From: an uncultured Verrucomicrobia subdivision 3 bacterium
GTDB lineage: Bacteria; Verrucomicrobiota; Verrucomicrobiae; Limisphaerales; UBA11358
Direction of reading: 5' to 3'
NCBI GenBank assembly: GCA_903847285.1
Contig: CAINDH010000065.1
Location: 1 to 11,253, forward strand
DNA length: 11,253 bases
Part shown: piece by piece, positions 1 to 7,158 of the stretch
How the letters are laid out: each line of letters opens with the position of its first letter
Numbering within the stretch: position 1 is the first letter of the stretch
Position numbers and translations under genes: made by a program
The notes under the pieces: model-generated
What the model was told of the DNA's origin: nothing
Database searches by the model: none
The model's input: the letters and a program-made list of their open reading frames with translations, nothing else

Positions 1-1536
1 CGAGATGATCCATTTCAACACGCGCATATTTTCTCCGAAGCCGGGCCAAAGAAATGTGCCGTCGGCATCTTTTCGAAACCAGTTCACGTTGAAAATGCGC
101 GGCGGATACTTGATGAGTTTCCGCATTACGATCCAGTGACGGAAATAATCACCCATGTCGTAGCCGCAGAACGGCAACATCGCCATTGGGTCGCGCCGCA
201 CTTGTCCGTGGCCGCCAACGGCAGCGGCGGTCATTTCGGAACCCATAGTTGCGCCGATATAAACGCCATGAATCCAGTTAAATGCCTGATAAATAAGTGG
301 CATGGTGTCCGCACGGCGGCCACCGAAAATAATCGCACTTATCGGCACGCCCTGCGGGTTGTTTGCGCGCGGATCGAGCGCCGGATTGTTTGCCATCGGT
401 GCGGCAAAACGTGAATTTGGATGCGCAGCTTTTTCTTTCGAGTCTGGCGTCCATTTATTTCCGCGCCAGTCGAGACATTCTTTTGGCACATCGCCGTCCT
501 TGCCTTCCCACCAGACATCGCCATCGGGCGTGAGTGCGACGTTCGTGAAAATCGTGTCGCGACAAATTGTTTTCACCGCGTTGGGATTGGATTTTGAATT
601 CGTCCCCGGCACGACGCCAAAATAGCCCGCTTCGGGATTGATCGCGTAGAGACGTCCGTCCGCACCAGGCTTCATCCATGCGATGTCGTCGCCGACGGTC
701 CAAATTTTCCAGCCCTTGAAATGCGGCGGGGGAACCATCATGGCGAAATTTGTTTTCCCGCACGCACTCGGAAACGCTGCGGCCACATAGGTTTTTTCAC
801 CATCGGGCGATTCGACGCCAAGGATCAACATGTGTTCCGCCATCCACCCTTCGTTGCGTCCGAGATACGAGCCGATGCGAAGTGCGAGACATTTTTTGCC
901 AAGCAAAACATTGCCGCCGTAATTTGAGCCCACAGAAATCACCGCGTTATCCTGCGGAAAATGTGCGATGAAACGGCGATCAGGATTCACCTCCAACATG
1001 CAGTGCAAGCCGCGATTGAAATCATCGCTATCGCCAAGCTGCTCGTAAGCGACGTGCCCCATACGGGTCATGATTCGCATACTCAGCACGACGTAAATTG
1101 AGTCGGTCAATTCGATTCCGACCTTGGTGAGCGGCGAACCGAGCGGGCCCATCAGATAGGGCACGACATACCTCGTGCGCCCCTTCATCGCGCCGTCACA
1201 GAGCGCGCCGAGCTTGGCATACATAGCGCGCGGAGCCATCCAGTTGTTCGTCGGCCCCGCCTCCTCCTGCATTGGCGTGCAGATGAAGGTGCATTGCTCG
1301 ACACGCGCAACGTCGTTGGGATTTGATCGATGATAGTAGCAACCCGGTAATTTCTCTTGATTCAATTTCACGAGAATTCCCGCCTTCACCGCTTCGGCAG
1401 TAAGCGCCTCTTTCTCCGCTTCTGAACCGTCGCACCAATAAATATTGTCCGGCTGGCAAAGCTTGGCCTGCGCTTCCACCCAGCGGATGACTGATTGGTT
1501 TCCAGTATTTTTCTCCCCGCGTATCATTTGGCTCAT
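1..1536 (-). CDS. pckG: Phosphoenolpyruvate carboxykinase (GTP), 3' end cut by window
   Basis: This cytosolic enzyme interconverts oxaloacetate + GTP and phosphoenolpyruvate + GDP + CO2, the entry step of gluconeogenesis. The reading frame is open from the start to base 1, giving 512 codons. GTP-type enzymes are usually about 600 residues, so roughly the last 90 lie outside the window. Visible motifs are [10 protein letters not shown] near residue 97, the P-loop FPSACGKTN at 255-263 with the hyper-reactive Cys259, the kinase-2 motif VGDDIAWMK at 281-289, FGGRRAD at 404-410, NWFRK at 485-489 and [11 protein letters not shown] at 497-507. These fit the GTP family and not the ATP family. I chose the ATG at 1536 because the conserved N-terminus (RWVEAQAKL, then WCDGSEAE) follows soon after. 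In-frame ATGs at 1527, 1575 and 1587 are alternatives. No Shine-Dalgarno site lies at normal distance; a GGAGG sits about 27 bases upstream. The start overlaps the stop of a small upstream ORF as ATGA. Confidence 0.96.
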   Translation of the reverse strand, partial: MSQMIRGEKNTGNQSVIRWVEAQAKLCQPDNIYWCDGSEAEKEALTAEAVKAGILVKLNQEKLPGCYYHRSNPNDVARVEQCTFICTPMQEEAGPTNNWMAPRAMYAKLGALCDGAMKGRTRYVVPYLMGPLGSPLTKVGIELTDSIYVVLSMRIMTRMGHVAYEQLGDSDDFNRGLHCMLEVNPDRRFIAHFPQDNAVISVGSNYGGNVLLGKKCLALRIGSYLGRNEGWMAEHMLILGVESPDGEKTYVAAAFPSACGKTNFAMMVPPPHFKGWKIWTVGDDIAWMKPGADGRLYAINPEAGYFGVVPGTNSKSNPNAVKTICRDTIFTNVALTPDGDVWWEGKDGDVPKECLDWRGNKWTPDSKEKAAHPNSRFAAPMANNPALDPRANNPQGVPISAIIFGGRRADTMPLIYQAFNWIHGVYIGATMGSEMTAAAVGGHGQVRRDPMAMLPFCGYDMGDYFRHWIVMRKLIKYPPRIFNVNWFRKDADGTFLWPGFGENMRVLKWIIS

Positions 1537-1706
1537 AAAAGTAAATTGATTGAACGTGAACGGCCTCCGTCGCATAAGTATATCCATTCGACTGCGCAAC
1601 CACCCACAAAAGTTGTCACAGTCTGCTCTGATTTTGGTTGCGAAAGAATACGCAGTTTATGCGATACGAAAACATGTCCACCTCGACTGCATTGAGATTG
1701 TTTCAT
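1533..1706 (-). CDS. Possible small upstream ORF (57 aa) coupled to pckG
   Basis: An ATG at 1704-1706 is preceded by a good Shine-Dalgarno sequence, AAGGA, with a 5-base spacer. The frame runs 57 codons to a TGA at 1533-1535, which overlaps the pckG ATG as ATGA, the usual geometry of translational coupling. pckG itself has no ribosome-binding site at normal distance, so coupling would explain how it is translated. The peptide begins [13 protein letters not shown], has three cysteines (positions 6, 37, 45), and shows no signal peptide, membrane helix or family I recognise. Against it, the third codon positions are clearly richer in A/T than in the neighbouring genes, so it may be untranslated leader with a chance ORF. 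I infer a leader or coupling role only from position. Confidence 0.35.
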   Translation of the reverse strand: MKQSQCSRGGHVFVSHKLRILSQPKSEQTVTTFVGGCAVEWIYLCDGGRSRSINLLL

Positions 1707-1711
1707 GTGAT

Positions 1712-1716
1712 TCCTT
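1712..1716 (-). promoter_or_regulatory. Shine-Dalgarno site of the small ORF upstream of pckG
   Basis: On the minus strand the sequence reads AGAGAAGGAATCAC followed by ATG. The AAGGA core lies 5 bases from that ATG. It is one of the few clear ribosome-binding sites in the window and is the main reason for treating the small ORF as possibly real. Confidence 0.45.
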
Positions 1717-1805
1717 CTCTGTCGCACCAAACGCGGCAACAATCCTGCTAAACGGGCAAAACAATTTCTTCGCCACTTGCTTGGGCTGTGATATATGAAT
1801 CGGTT

Positions 1806-4106
1806 ATGAGTTCGGGCCACGACCATTGCCATCTCCACACCAACGAATCTTGCCTCGCGCGTTCCGTTGCCGACACGCTGGCGGAAGAACCGACGCTGGA
1901 AGCTGTGACCTTTGATGCCGCGCAGAAAAAAATTTCCGTCGCTACACTCGGACGAACCGACGTAGATCGGCTAACGCAATGCCTCGCCGGAAAAATCCAG
2001 TCCGCGCAAAATTCTGATGCCAGCCGCGCCTGTTCACTGCTCGCAGGGAAGGGCGATTGCGCCACCTGCAAATCACCGCTAACCGAAGCAGAGCGCAACT
2101 TCATCACCATCAAGCGTGTCGGCGACGCCACGACCATCGCGCGTGTGACGTGTCCGACTGCGCCAAAATTCTGGCGCTGGCGCGATCTGCCGTTCCCTCG
2201 TATCGAGCCGCGCACGATGGATGTTCACGTGGACGACGAGGAGCACGACCACACGGATGAATGGAAGATGCAGCTCGTTGCCGCGATTCTTTGCTGTGTG
2301 TTTGGATTGCTAGCAGCGTTTGTTTTGCCCGCGCAGTTCAAGATAGCTACGTTTGTAGCGGCTTACATCGCCGGCGGATTTTACCCCGCCGAGGAAGTCT
2401 GGGAGCGTTTGCAGAAGCGTGTTCTTGATGTTCATTTCTTGATGCTTGCCGTTGCTGTCGGGGCGGCGTGCATCGGTGCCTGGGCGGAAGGCGCGACATT
2501 GCTGTTTCTATTTTCGTTCTCCGGTGCGTTGGAACATTACGCGCTTGGTCGCACCCAAAAAGAAATCCGTTCCCTCTTCCGCGATGCGCCGAAGACGGCG
2601 ACGGCGATTGATGCGAATGGAAATGAAACAGAAGTTCCCGTTGAAAAAATCTTCAAGGGCGCGCGGCTACTCATCAAACCCGGCTCGCAGTTCCCGGTGG
2701 ACTGCGAAATCGTCAAAGGCACGACAGCCTCGGATGAATCTAATCTCACGGGCGAAGCCGCGCCTGTGGAAAAGAAGATCGGCGACCTCGCGCTCGCCGG
2801 CACCATCAACTTGTGGGGCGCCGTGGAAGTCCTCGTCACCAAGCCCGCCGCTGAAAGTTCGCTGCAAAAAATCATCACGCTCATCCGTGAAGCGCAGCAG
2901 CAGAAAGCCCCGTCGCAGCAATTCGCCGACAAGTTCAGCACCTACTACACTTATGGGGTCCTCGCGCTTTCGTTGGTTATGTTTTTTGTCTGGTGGCTCG
3001 GCTTTGGGCTGGTGGCGCACACCGCGTTTTACCGGACGATGACACTATTAGTCGTTTCCTCGCCATGCGCGCTGGTGCTGTCTATTCCGAGCGCGGTGCT
3101 GGCAGCAATTGCTTGGAGCGCACGACACGGGATTCTTTTTCGCGGCGGCGCAGCGGTGGAAAAACTCGCTGAGGTCAACGTCGTCTGCCTCGACAAGACC
3201 GGCACGCTCACCACCGGCGAACTCCGCGTTGAAAAAGTCGAAAGCTTTCCACCGGGAAGCGAAAGCAAAATCGCCGCACTCGCCTACTCATTGGAAAAAC
3301 TTTCGACGCATCCACTCGCCCGCGCCATCACGCGCCACGGCAAGCAGCAGGGCTTGACCGCGATTGAATTTCCCAAGTTTGAATCCGTCACCGGCGAAGG
3401 TTTGTGTGCGAAGCATGATGGCGCAGATGTATTTGTTGGCAAACGCGACTGGGTGGCTTCTCAAATTCAGAGAGGAGAATTTCAGGGAGTCTCGTCCGGC
3501 ATTGGCACTTCCGAAGTTTGGGTGGCGGAGGGCGATTTGCTTGGCCGCATTATCTTGCGCGATGACATCCGTCCACAGGCCGCGGCTGTAATTGATGACT
3601 TGCGCCATGCAGGTTTGAAATCCGTGGTGCTTACCGGCGACAATAAAGCCGCTGCCGAACATCTGCGCGTGGAATTGAAATTAGACGACGTGCGCGCCGG
3701 GTTGAAGCCGGACGAAAAAGTCGCTGCCATCCGTGAATTGAGCGGGCAGGGGAAGAAGGTCGCGATGATCGGCGACGGCGTGAACGACGCGCCCAGCCTC
3801 GCCGCTGCGCACATTGGCGTGGCCATGGGCGCGCGCGGTTCCGACGCCGCGCTCGAACAGGCTGACGTAGTGCTGATGCACGACCGGCTGGAAAATTTTC
3901 TCGCCGCCTTCCGCCTGAGCCAGCGTGCCCAGCGCGTCATCAAACAAAACCTCTTCATCTCGCTTGGCACTGTGGTGGTGCTGGTCACGTTTGCGATGTT
4001 CGGAAAAATTCCGCTGACCCTCGGCGTCGTCGGACATGAAGGCAGCACCGTCATCGTCGTGATGAACAGCCTCCGGTTGCTTTTCGGTGGAAATAAAAAA
4101 TCTTGA
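1806..4106 (+). CDS. P1B-type heavy-metal efflux ATPase (P1B-4 like, Co/Zn/Fe class)
   Basis: This inner-membrane pump couples ATP hydrolysis to export of divalent metal. In the 766-residue form the core motifs are the actuator TGE at 315-317, SPC in the transport helix at 419-421, DKTGT with the phosphorylated Asp463, the P1B His-Pro pair at 502-503, TGDNK at 610-614 and GDGVNDAP at 656-663. HEGST at 744-748 lies in the last helix. SPC together with HEGxT is the signature of class P1B-4 (cobalt, zinc, iron); the exact metal cannot be read from sequence. About eight hydrophobic helices are visible. The first 155 residues are unusual: HDHCHLH at 5-11, a CATC pair at 85-88, scattered cysteines, and HVDDEEHDH just before the first helix, suggesting a soluble metal-binding region. 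The ATG at 1806 places the His motif at the N-terminus; a GTG at 1788 would add six residues. Neither has a clear Shine-Dalgarno site. No metal-responsive regulator is adjacent. Confidence 0.93.
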   Translation: MSSGHDHCHLHTNESCLARSVADTLAEEPTLEAVTFDAAQKKISVATLGRTDVDRLTQCLAGKIQSAQNSDASRACSLLAGKGDCATCKSPLTEAERNFITIKRVGDATTIARVTCPTAPKFWRWRDLPFPRIEPRTMDVHVDDEEHDHTDEWKMQLVAAILCCVFGLLAAFVLPAQFKIATFVAAYIAGGFYPAEEVWERLQKRVLDVHFLMLAVAVGAACIGAWAEGATLLFLFSFSGALEHYALGRTQKEIRSLFRDAPKTATAIDANGNETEVPVEKIFKGARLLIKPGSQFPVDCEIVKGTTASDESNLTGEAAPVEKKIGDLALAGTINLWGAVEVLVTKPAAESSLQKIITLIREAQQQKAPSQQFADKFSTYYTYGVLALSLVMFFVWWLGFGLVAHTAFYRTMTLLVVSSPCALVLSIPSAVLAAIAWSARHGILFRGGAAVEKLAEVNVVCLDKTGTLTTGELRVEKVESFPPGSESKIAALAYSLEKLSTHPLARAITRHGKQQGLTAIEFPKFESVTGEGLCAKHDGADVFVGKRDWVASQIQRGEFQGVSSGIGTSEVWVAEGDLLGRIILRDDIRPQAAAVIDDLRHAGLKSVVLTGDNKAAAEHLRVELKLDDVRAGLKPDEKVAAIRELSGQGKKVAMIGDGVNDAPSLAAAHIGVAMGARGSDAALEQADVVLMHDRLENFLAAFRLSQRAQRVIKQNLFISLGTVVVLVTFAMFGKIPLTLGVVGHEGSTVIVVMNSLRLLFGGNKKS

Positions 4107-4107
4107 G

Positions 4108-4186
4108 CCACAGATGGACAAAGATTTGCAGATGGAAAAAGTATTCGACTTGAAATTTATCTGTGTCCATCAGTGTCCATCTGTGG
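4108..4186. repeat. Inverted repeat with 13-bp perfect arms and internal tandem copy
   Basis: The arms CCACAGATGGACA (4108-4120) and TGTCCATCTGTGG (4174-4186) are exact reverse complements separated by 53 bases. The right part also holds a 10-base tandem, GTGTCCATCA (4163-4172) followed by GTGTCCATCT (4173-4182). The element begins two bases after the ATPase stop codon and ends 13 bases before the guaD ATG, filling nearly the whole gap. The motif resembles interspersed palindromic repeats I associate with Verrucomicrobiota and some other phyla. As RNA it could form a long-loop hairpin between the two genes. It lacks a tight GC stem with a U-run, so it is not a classical terminator. Confidence 0.7.
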
Positions 4187-4199
4187 TTAAAATTTCCCC

Positions 4200-4667
4200 A
4201 TGAAGGAGCAATTTATGCGGGCGGCCATCCGGCTCTCGCTTTCAAAGATGCGGGCGAACTGCGGCGGACCTTTTGGTGCCGTCGTCGTGCGCCAAGGCAA
4301 GGTCGTCGGACGCGGATGGAACCAGGTCACGTCCACGAACGACCCGACGGCGCACGCGGAAGTCACGGCCATCCGCGACGCGTGCCGGCGGCTGAAGACG
4401 TTCCAGCTCGACGACTGCGAGCTTTACACCAGTTGCGAGCCGTGTCCGATGTGCCTCTCGGCGATCTACTGGGCGCGGTTCAAAAAAGTTTATTACGCCA
4501 ACACGCGCAAGGACGCCGCCAAAATCCAGTTCGACGACGATCTGATCTACCGCGAAGTGGCCAAACCGATTTCCAAACGCCTCATCCCCATGAAACAACT
4601 GCTGCGCCCGGAAGCGCTGGAAGTTTTTGCGGAATGGAAGAGCAAGACGGATAAAGTTCGTTACTGA
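4200..4667 (+). CDS. guaD: Guanine deaminase, cytidine-deaminase-fold type
   Basis: This zinc hydrolase converts guanine to xanthine and ammonia in purine salvage and degradation; it is cytosolic and dimeric in characterised relatives. The 155-residue product has GGPFGAVVV at 22-30, the zinc and proton-shuttle motif HAE at 52-54 (preceded by NDPTA), and TSCEPCPMC at 77-85, giving His52, Cys82 and Cys85 as zinc ligands and Glu54 as catalytic acid/base. SAIYWARFKKVYYA, FDDDLIY and the C-terminal aromatic tail match the Bacillus GuaD type rather than tRNA adenosine deaminase TadA or the larger amidohydrolase guanine deaminases. The ATG at 4200 keeps the family's xQFMRAAIRL helix. An ATG at 4215 has a perfect AAGGAG six bases before it and is the rival start, giving 150 residues. 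The gene lies 93 bases after the metal ATPase; co-transcription is possible but no functional link is evident. Confidence 0.88.
   Translation: MKEQFMRAAIRLSLSKMRANCGGPFGAVVVRQGKVVGRGWNQVTSTNDPTAHAEVTAIRDACRRLKTFQLDDCELYTSCEPCPMCLSAIYWARFKKVYYANTRKDAAKIQFDDDLIYREVAKPISKRLIPMKQLLRPEALEVFAEWKSKTDKVRY
4203..4208 (+). promoter_or_regulatory. AAGGAG Shine-Dalgarno inside the guaD 5' end
   Basis: AAGGAG lies six bases before an in-frame ATG at 4215, but three bases inside the reading frame opened by the ATG at 4200. It favours translation starting at 4215, whereas family alignment favours 4200. It may serve as the real ribosome-binding site or support both starts. Confidence 0.5.
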
Positions 4668-4999
4668 AGTGTGTGAACTGTCTGGTCGTTCGTCGTCTGC
4701 GTTGACTTGCGCAACTGTTCTATTTTCTTAACTCTTTCGTTGAATCTTGTCTGGGTTTGGTATGCAGATGGCAACTGGACAATACAGAATAGTGCGAGCA
4801 CCAAGCCGATGCTGGCCATAATCAGTCCCAACCAGCGGCGAGTTTCGTTGGAATAATCTTTTCGTGCTGAACTTATTCCGCAAACAACGACGACGATACC
4901 GCAAGCAAATCCAAATAGCGCGTGGGTGAAAGCTTGACCATCCAAAAGCATTTGCGCCATGACACCAAAAAACAGGGAGAGTAGCGCAAAGGCTCGCAT
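4661..4999 (-). CDS. Small integral membrane protein, unknown function
   Basis: I do not recognise this 112-residue protein. It has three clear hydrophobic helices, at about 1-19, 24-44 and 59-80, separated by a short polar loop (SSARKDYSNETRR) that is positively charged and probably cytoplasmic. A hydrophilic C-terminal tail follows, with a helical stretch RFNERVKKIEQLRK and then a Thr/Gln-rich end. The start is the ATG at 4999, 12 bases after the dapF stop; an in-frame TTG at 5008 would add three residues. The spacing suggests translation from the dapF message. Its last seven bases overlap the end of guaD on the other strand. A conserved-looking pattern of helices and charged loops supports a real gene, but the function is unknown. 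Confidence 0.7.
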   Translation of the reverse strand: MRAFALLSLFFGVMAQMLLDGQAFTHALFGFACGIVVVVCGISSARKDYSNETRRWLGLIMASIGLVLALFCIVQLPSAYQTQTRFNERVKKIEQLRKSTQTTNDQTVHTLQ

Positions 5000-5011
5000 A
5001 TCATGCAACGT

Positions 5012-5854
5012 TCACCGAAAAATCTCCGGGCTGATGACGCCTTCGGAAACGCGCGTCACGCTACCGGTCATAAGGATGTCGAAGCCGTCGCGGATCTCGA
5101 TCTTGATGATGCCGCCGGGGCAATGCACAGAGATGCTTTTATCCACGAGGCCGAGTTTGTGCGCGACCGCCGCACTCGCACTGCTGCTGCTGCCGCTTGC
5201 CAGCGTGTAGCCTGCGCCGCGTTCCCAAATCTCGATCTGGATATTCGCGCGGTCGAGGACTTTTAGGAATTGCACGTTGGTCTTACGCGGAAAGTTGGGA
5301 TGCGTCTCCAGTCCCGGCCCGAACTTGTGCGCGAGTTCGGCGCTGATTTCTGCGAGCGGCAAAACGCAGTGCGGATTGCCAATCGTCGCGGCGCAGTAAG
5401 TGAACTCGCGTCCGCCGACAGTGATTTTTTCATTGATGACTTCGCGTTTCGCCCCGGTCACGGGAATTTTCTCGCTGTCGAAACTGACCTTGCCCATCTC
5501 CACGCGCACCATCGCACCGCTGTCGAACACCGTCGAGCGCACGAGGCCGCCGTCAGTCTGGATGGCGAACTCGTCGTTGCCCACGAACTTGGTGTCCCAG
5601 AGATAACGCGAAAAGATGCGCAGGCCATTGCCGCTTTTCTCGGCGATACTGCCGTCGGGATTATAAATCTTCAGCGCGCACTTGGCGGTCGTGGAGGGTA
5701 GGGGGCCGAGCAGAATCCCGTCGGAGCCGACACCGAAGTTGCGATGGCAAATCGTTTTGACCTGTTCGGTCGTGAGCGGGGCGGACAAATCTTTGGGGCT
5801 GATAACGATATAGTCGTTGCCAAGGGCGTGGTATTTTGTAAAAGCAATTTGCAT
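5012..5854 (-). CDS. dapF: Diaminopimelate epimerase family protein with both catalytic Cys replaced by Ser
   Basis: DapF interconverts LL- and meso-diaminopimelate, the last step before lysine and a peptidoglycan building block; it is cytosolic. The 280-residue length and the two-lobed pseudo-symmetric pattern fit: FTKYHALGNDYIV at 5-17, RNFGVGSDGIL at 38-48, YNPDGS at 64-69, IGNPHCV at 158-164, FPRKTNVQF at 188-196, WERGAGYTLA at 210-219 and CPGGII at 245-250. The family's two active-site cysteines normally sit in CGNG and in ACG. Here they are Ser74 (SGNG, codon AGC at 5633-5635) and Ser220 (ASG, codon AGC at 5195-5197), followed by a Ser-rich loop. All other substrate-site motifs look intact. 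So this is either a serine-variant DapF, an epimerase for another substrate, or an enzyme with altered activity. The ATG at 5854 gives the canonical N-terminus; no Shine-Dalgarno site is visible. The small membrane protein gene follows 12 bases downstream. Confidence 0.88.
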   Translation of the reverse strand: MQIAFTKYHALGNDYIVISPKDLSAPLTTEQVKTICHRNFGVGSDGILLGPLPSTTAKCALKIYNPDGSIAEKSGNGLRIFSRYLWDTKFVGNDEFAIQTDGGLVRSTVFDSGAMVRVEMGKVSFDSEKIPVTGAKREVINEKITVGGREFTYCAATIGNPHCVLPLAEISAELAHKFGPGLETHPNFPRKTNVQFLKVLDRANIQIEIWERGAGYTLASGSSSSASAAVAHKLGLVDKSISVHCPGGIIKIEIRDGFDILMTGSVTRVSEGVISPEIFR

Positions 5855-5923
5855 TGGCGGAAAATAGCAATCCGATGGCGACGTGTAAAAACAGAACTAC
5901 CGATTCGCCGCTGATTGCCGAAA

Positions 5924-6385
5924 TCAGAGCGCCAAGAATTCGTGCCTGATTTCTTTGCCGTCCAGATGGAGCAAAGCCACGCTGCGTTCCGTTCCAAGCT
6001 TGGGTTTGCCGGAGTAACCGGGGTTGAAATAAAAAATCCCGTTCACCGTTTCAGCAAATTGTTTGTGGGTATGGCCGAACACGACCACGTCCGGCTGATG
6101 CCGCTGGAGTTGCGCCGCCAGCCGTTCCGAGGGCACATACGGATTGACGATGTGGTGCACGAGGATTTTTTTCTCCGCAAGAGTGATAACTTCCGTCTCT
6201 TTGTAGCTAAGACCAAGGTCAGTATTGCCAATACAAACCGTCACCGGCGCGATGAATTTCAATTCAAGTTCAATCATCGGATCGCCGATGTCGCCCGCGT
6301 GCAGGATGTGGTCGACGCTGGCAAATAATTTCTCAACACGCGGGTCGAGGAAGCCATGGGTATCAGAGATGATGCCTAATTTCAT
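5924..6385 (-). CDS. YfcE/MJ0936-family metallophosphoesterase
   Basis: This is a small two-metal phosphodiesterase of the calcineurin-like superfamily, presumably cytosolic; natural substrates in this family are mostly unknown. The 153-residue product starts MKLGIISDTHG, with metal ligands Asp8 and His10, then GDIGD with Asp32, GNTD with Asn54, a His pair at 77-78, and GHTH with His105 and His107. The usual NPGS motif appears as NPGYSG at 121-126, and the protein ends in a typical regulatory-free C-terminus. The ATG at 6385 places the first beta strand at the N-terminus as in relatives; the frame stays open 63 bases further upstream, but that extension is unlike the family. No Shine-Dalgarno site is seen. 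The gene lies 69 bases upstream of dapF in the same direction. Confidence 0.88.
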   Translation of the reverse strand: MKLGIISDTHGFLDPRVEKLFASVDHILHAGDIGDPMIELELKFIAPVTVCIGNTDLGLSYKETEVITLAEKKILVHHIVNPYVPSERLAAQLQRHQPDVVVFGHTHKQFAETVNGIFYFNPGYSGKPKLGTERSVALLHLDGKEIRHEFLAL

Positions 6386-6430
6386 GAAAGTAATGGGGGA
6401 ATGCGTGAGTTTCTTTAGAGACGGACGGAT

Positions 6431-6460
6431 GTCGCGCTGACGAATCAACTCTCAAGCGAC
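6431..6460 (-). other. Intergenic hairpin between the DUF6580-like gene and the phosphodiesterase
   Basis: On the minus strand GTCGCTTGA pairs with TCAGCGCGAC to form a nine-pair stem, including one G-T wobble and one bulged C, with an 11-base loop. It lies within the 80-base gap between two same-strand genes. No U-run follows, so it is not a classical intrinsic terminator. It could stabilise or process the transcript, or be fortuitous. Confidence 0.3.
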
Positions 6461-6465
6461 ACGCG

Positions 6466-7122
6466 TCACGCCTTGGCCTCCGCCGCTTCCGCCTCGTTGT
6501 CATCGAGCGCGGCAGGCGCATTCGCGCCCGCGGTCTTGTCGGCGGGAGATTCGTCAGTGAGTTTCTGCGCGGCGGCGAACAGCGCGGTAAAAAGAGCACC
6601 GCTAAAGAGCGTGTTGCGGAAAAATTCGAGCGTGGTCGGCCAGCCACCCGTGCCTTTGGTCAGCGCAAGAACCCAGCCGGCGATGGTTTTGGTGTATTCA
6701 GGATTGTGAAATGGATTGAACAGCCAAGATGCGGTGTTGGTGATAAGGTAAAATAAAACCGCGCCGAGCAGCCCGCCGCCAACGAGTTTAATGAGCGAGG
6801 TTTGCGGCTTAAACCGGCGCCCCAGCAACAGCAGCACGACGTAGGCAGCGTAGTTGAACGCGAGGTTGGCGAGGTTAGCAGCGCTCCAGACATTTCCATC
6901 AATACCGGAAAGTTGGTAATAAAAATTAAGCCCGATGTCCGTGGCGAGCAATGCGACGAGCGGTAGCCAGCCAACGAGATTGCGCGGAAAGAAAACCCCG
7001 GCGCAGAACATGAAGGCATATACCACGCTGAAATTAAACGGCAGCAAACCCGGCACGCGCGAGAGCGCGAGCATGGCGATAAATATCACGGGCAGTAAAA
7101 ACTTACTTTTCAACGCGCGCAC
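6466..7122 (-). CDS. Polytopic membrane protein, probable DUF6580 family
   Basis: The 218-residue product has about six hydrophobic helices, near residues 8-24, 31-46, 48-66, 81-100, 111-131 and 170-186. The N-terminal pattern LSRVPGLLPFNFSVVYAFMFCAGVFF followed by WLPLVALLATDIGLNFYY, and the late segment FFRNTLFSGALFTALF, resemble DUF6580, a family described only as putative transport proteins with an S-component-like layout. That assignment is from memory of the pattern and is moderate. The last 35 residues form a hydrophilic, low-complexity tail rich in Ala, Glu and Asp. The start is a GTG at 7122 without a clear Shine-Dalgarno site; a TTG at 7113 is an alternative. It lies 36 bases downstream of the response regulator and may share its transcript. 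The substrate is unknown. Confidence 0.72.
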   Translation of the reverse strand: MRALKSKFLLPVIFIAMLALSRVPGLLPFNFSVVYAFMFCAGVFFPRNLVGWLPLVALLATDIGLNFYYQLSGIDGNVWSAANLANLAFNYAAYVVLLLLGRRFKPQTSLIKLVGGGLLGAVLFYLITNTASWLFNPFHNPEYTKTIAGWVLALTKGTGGWPTTLEFFRNTLFSGALFTALFAAAQKLTDESPADKTAGANAPAALDDNEAEAAEAKA

Positions 7123-7158
7123 TCTAGCGCGGAAACTGACAGATTGAAATTCAGAAAT

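Noticed and set aside
1550..1798. Plus-strand 82-codon frame in the pckG-ATPase intergenic region
   Set aside because: It has no ribosome-binding site or family resemblance and covers the region better explained as leader and promoter DNA for the divergent genes.
1777..1805. Promoter-like TTGCTT and GATATAT strings just before the ATPase start
   Set aside because: The spacing between them is far too short for a sigma-70 promoter and no matching -35 lies 17 bases upstream of the AT-rich box.
2446..3042. Plus-strand frame of 198 codons inside the ATPase gene
   Set aside because: It is Arg/Ser-rich, typical of an out-of-frame reading of GC-rich coding DNA, and lies wholly within the ATPase gene.
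3482..4111. Long minus-strand open frame (209 codons) opposite the metal ATPase
   Set aside because: Its translation is Ser/Arg-rich with no family pattern, and the opposite strand encodes an unmistakable P-type ATPase with all motifs over the same bases.
4108..4186. Reading the inverted repeat as an intrinsic terminator or CRISPR unit
   Set aside because: The loop is 53 bases, no U-run follows the stem, and there is no series of regularly spaced repeats.
4163..4654. Plus-strand frame overlapping guaD in another phase
   Set aside because: It has no recognisable motifs, whereas the guaD frame carries the complete zinc site.
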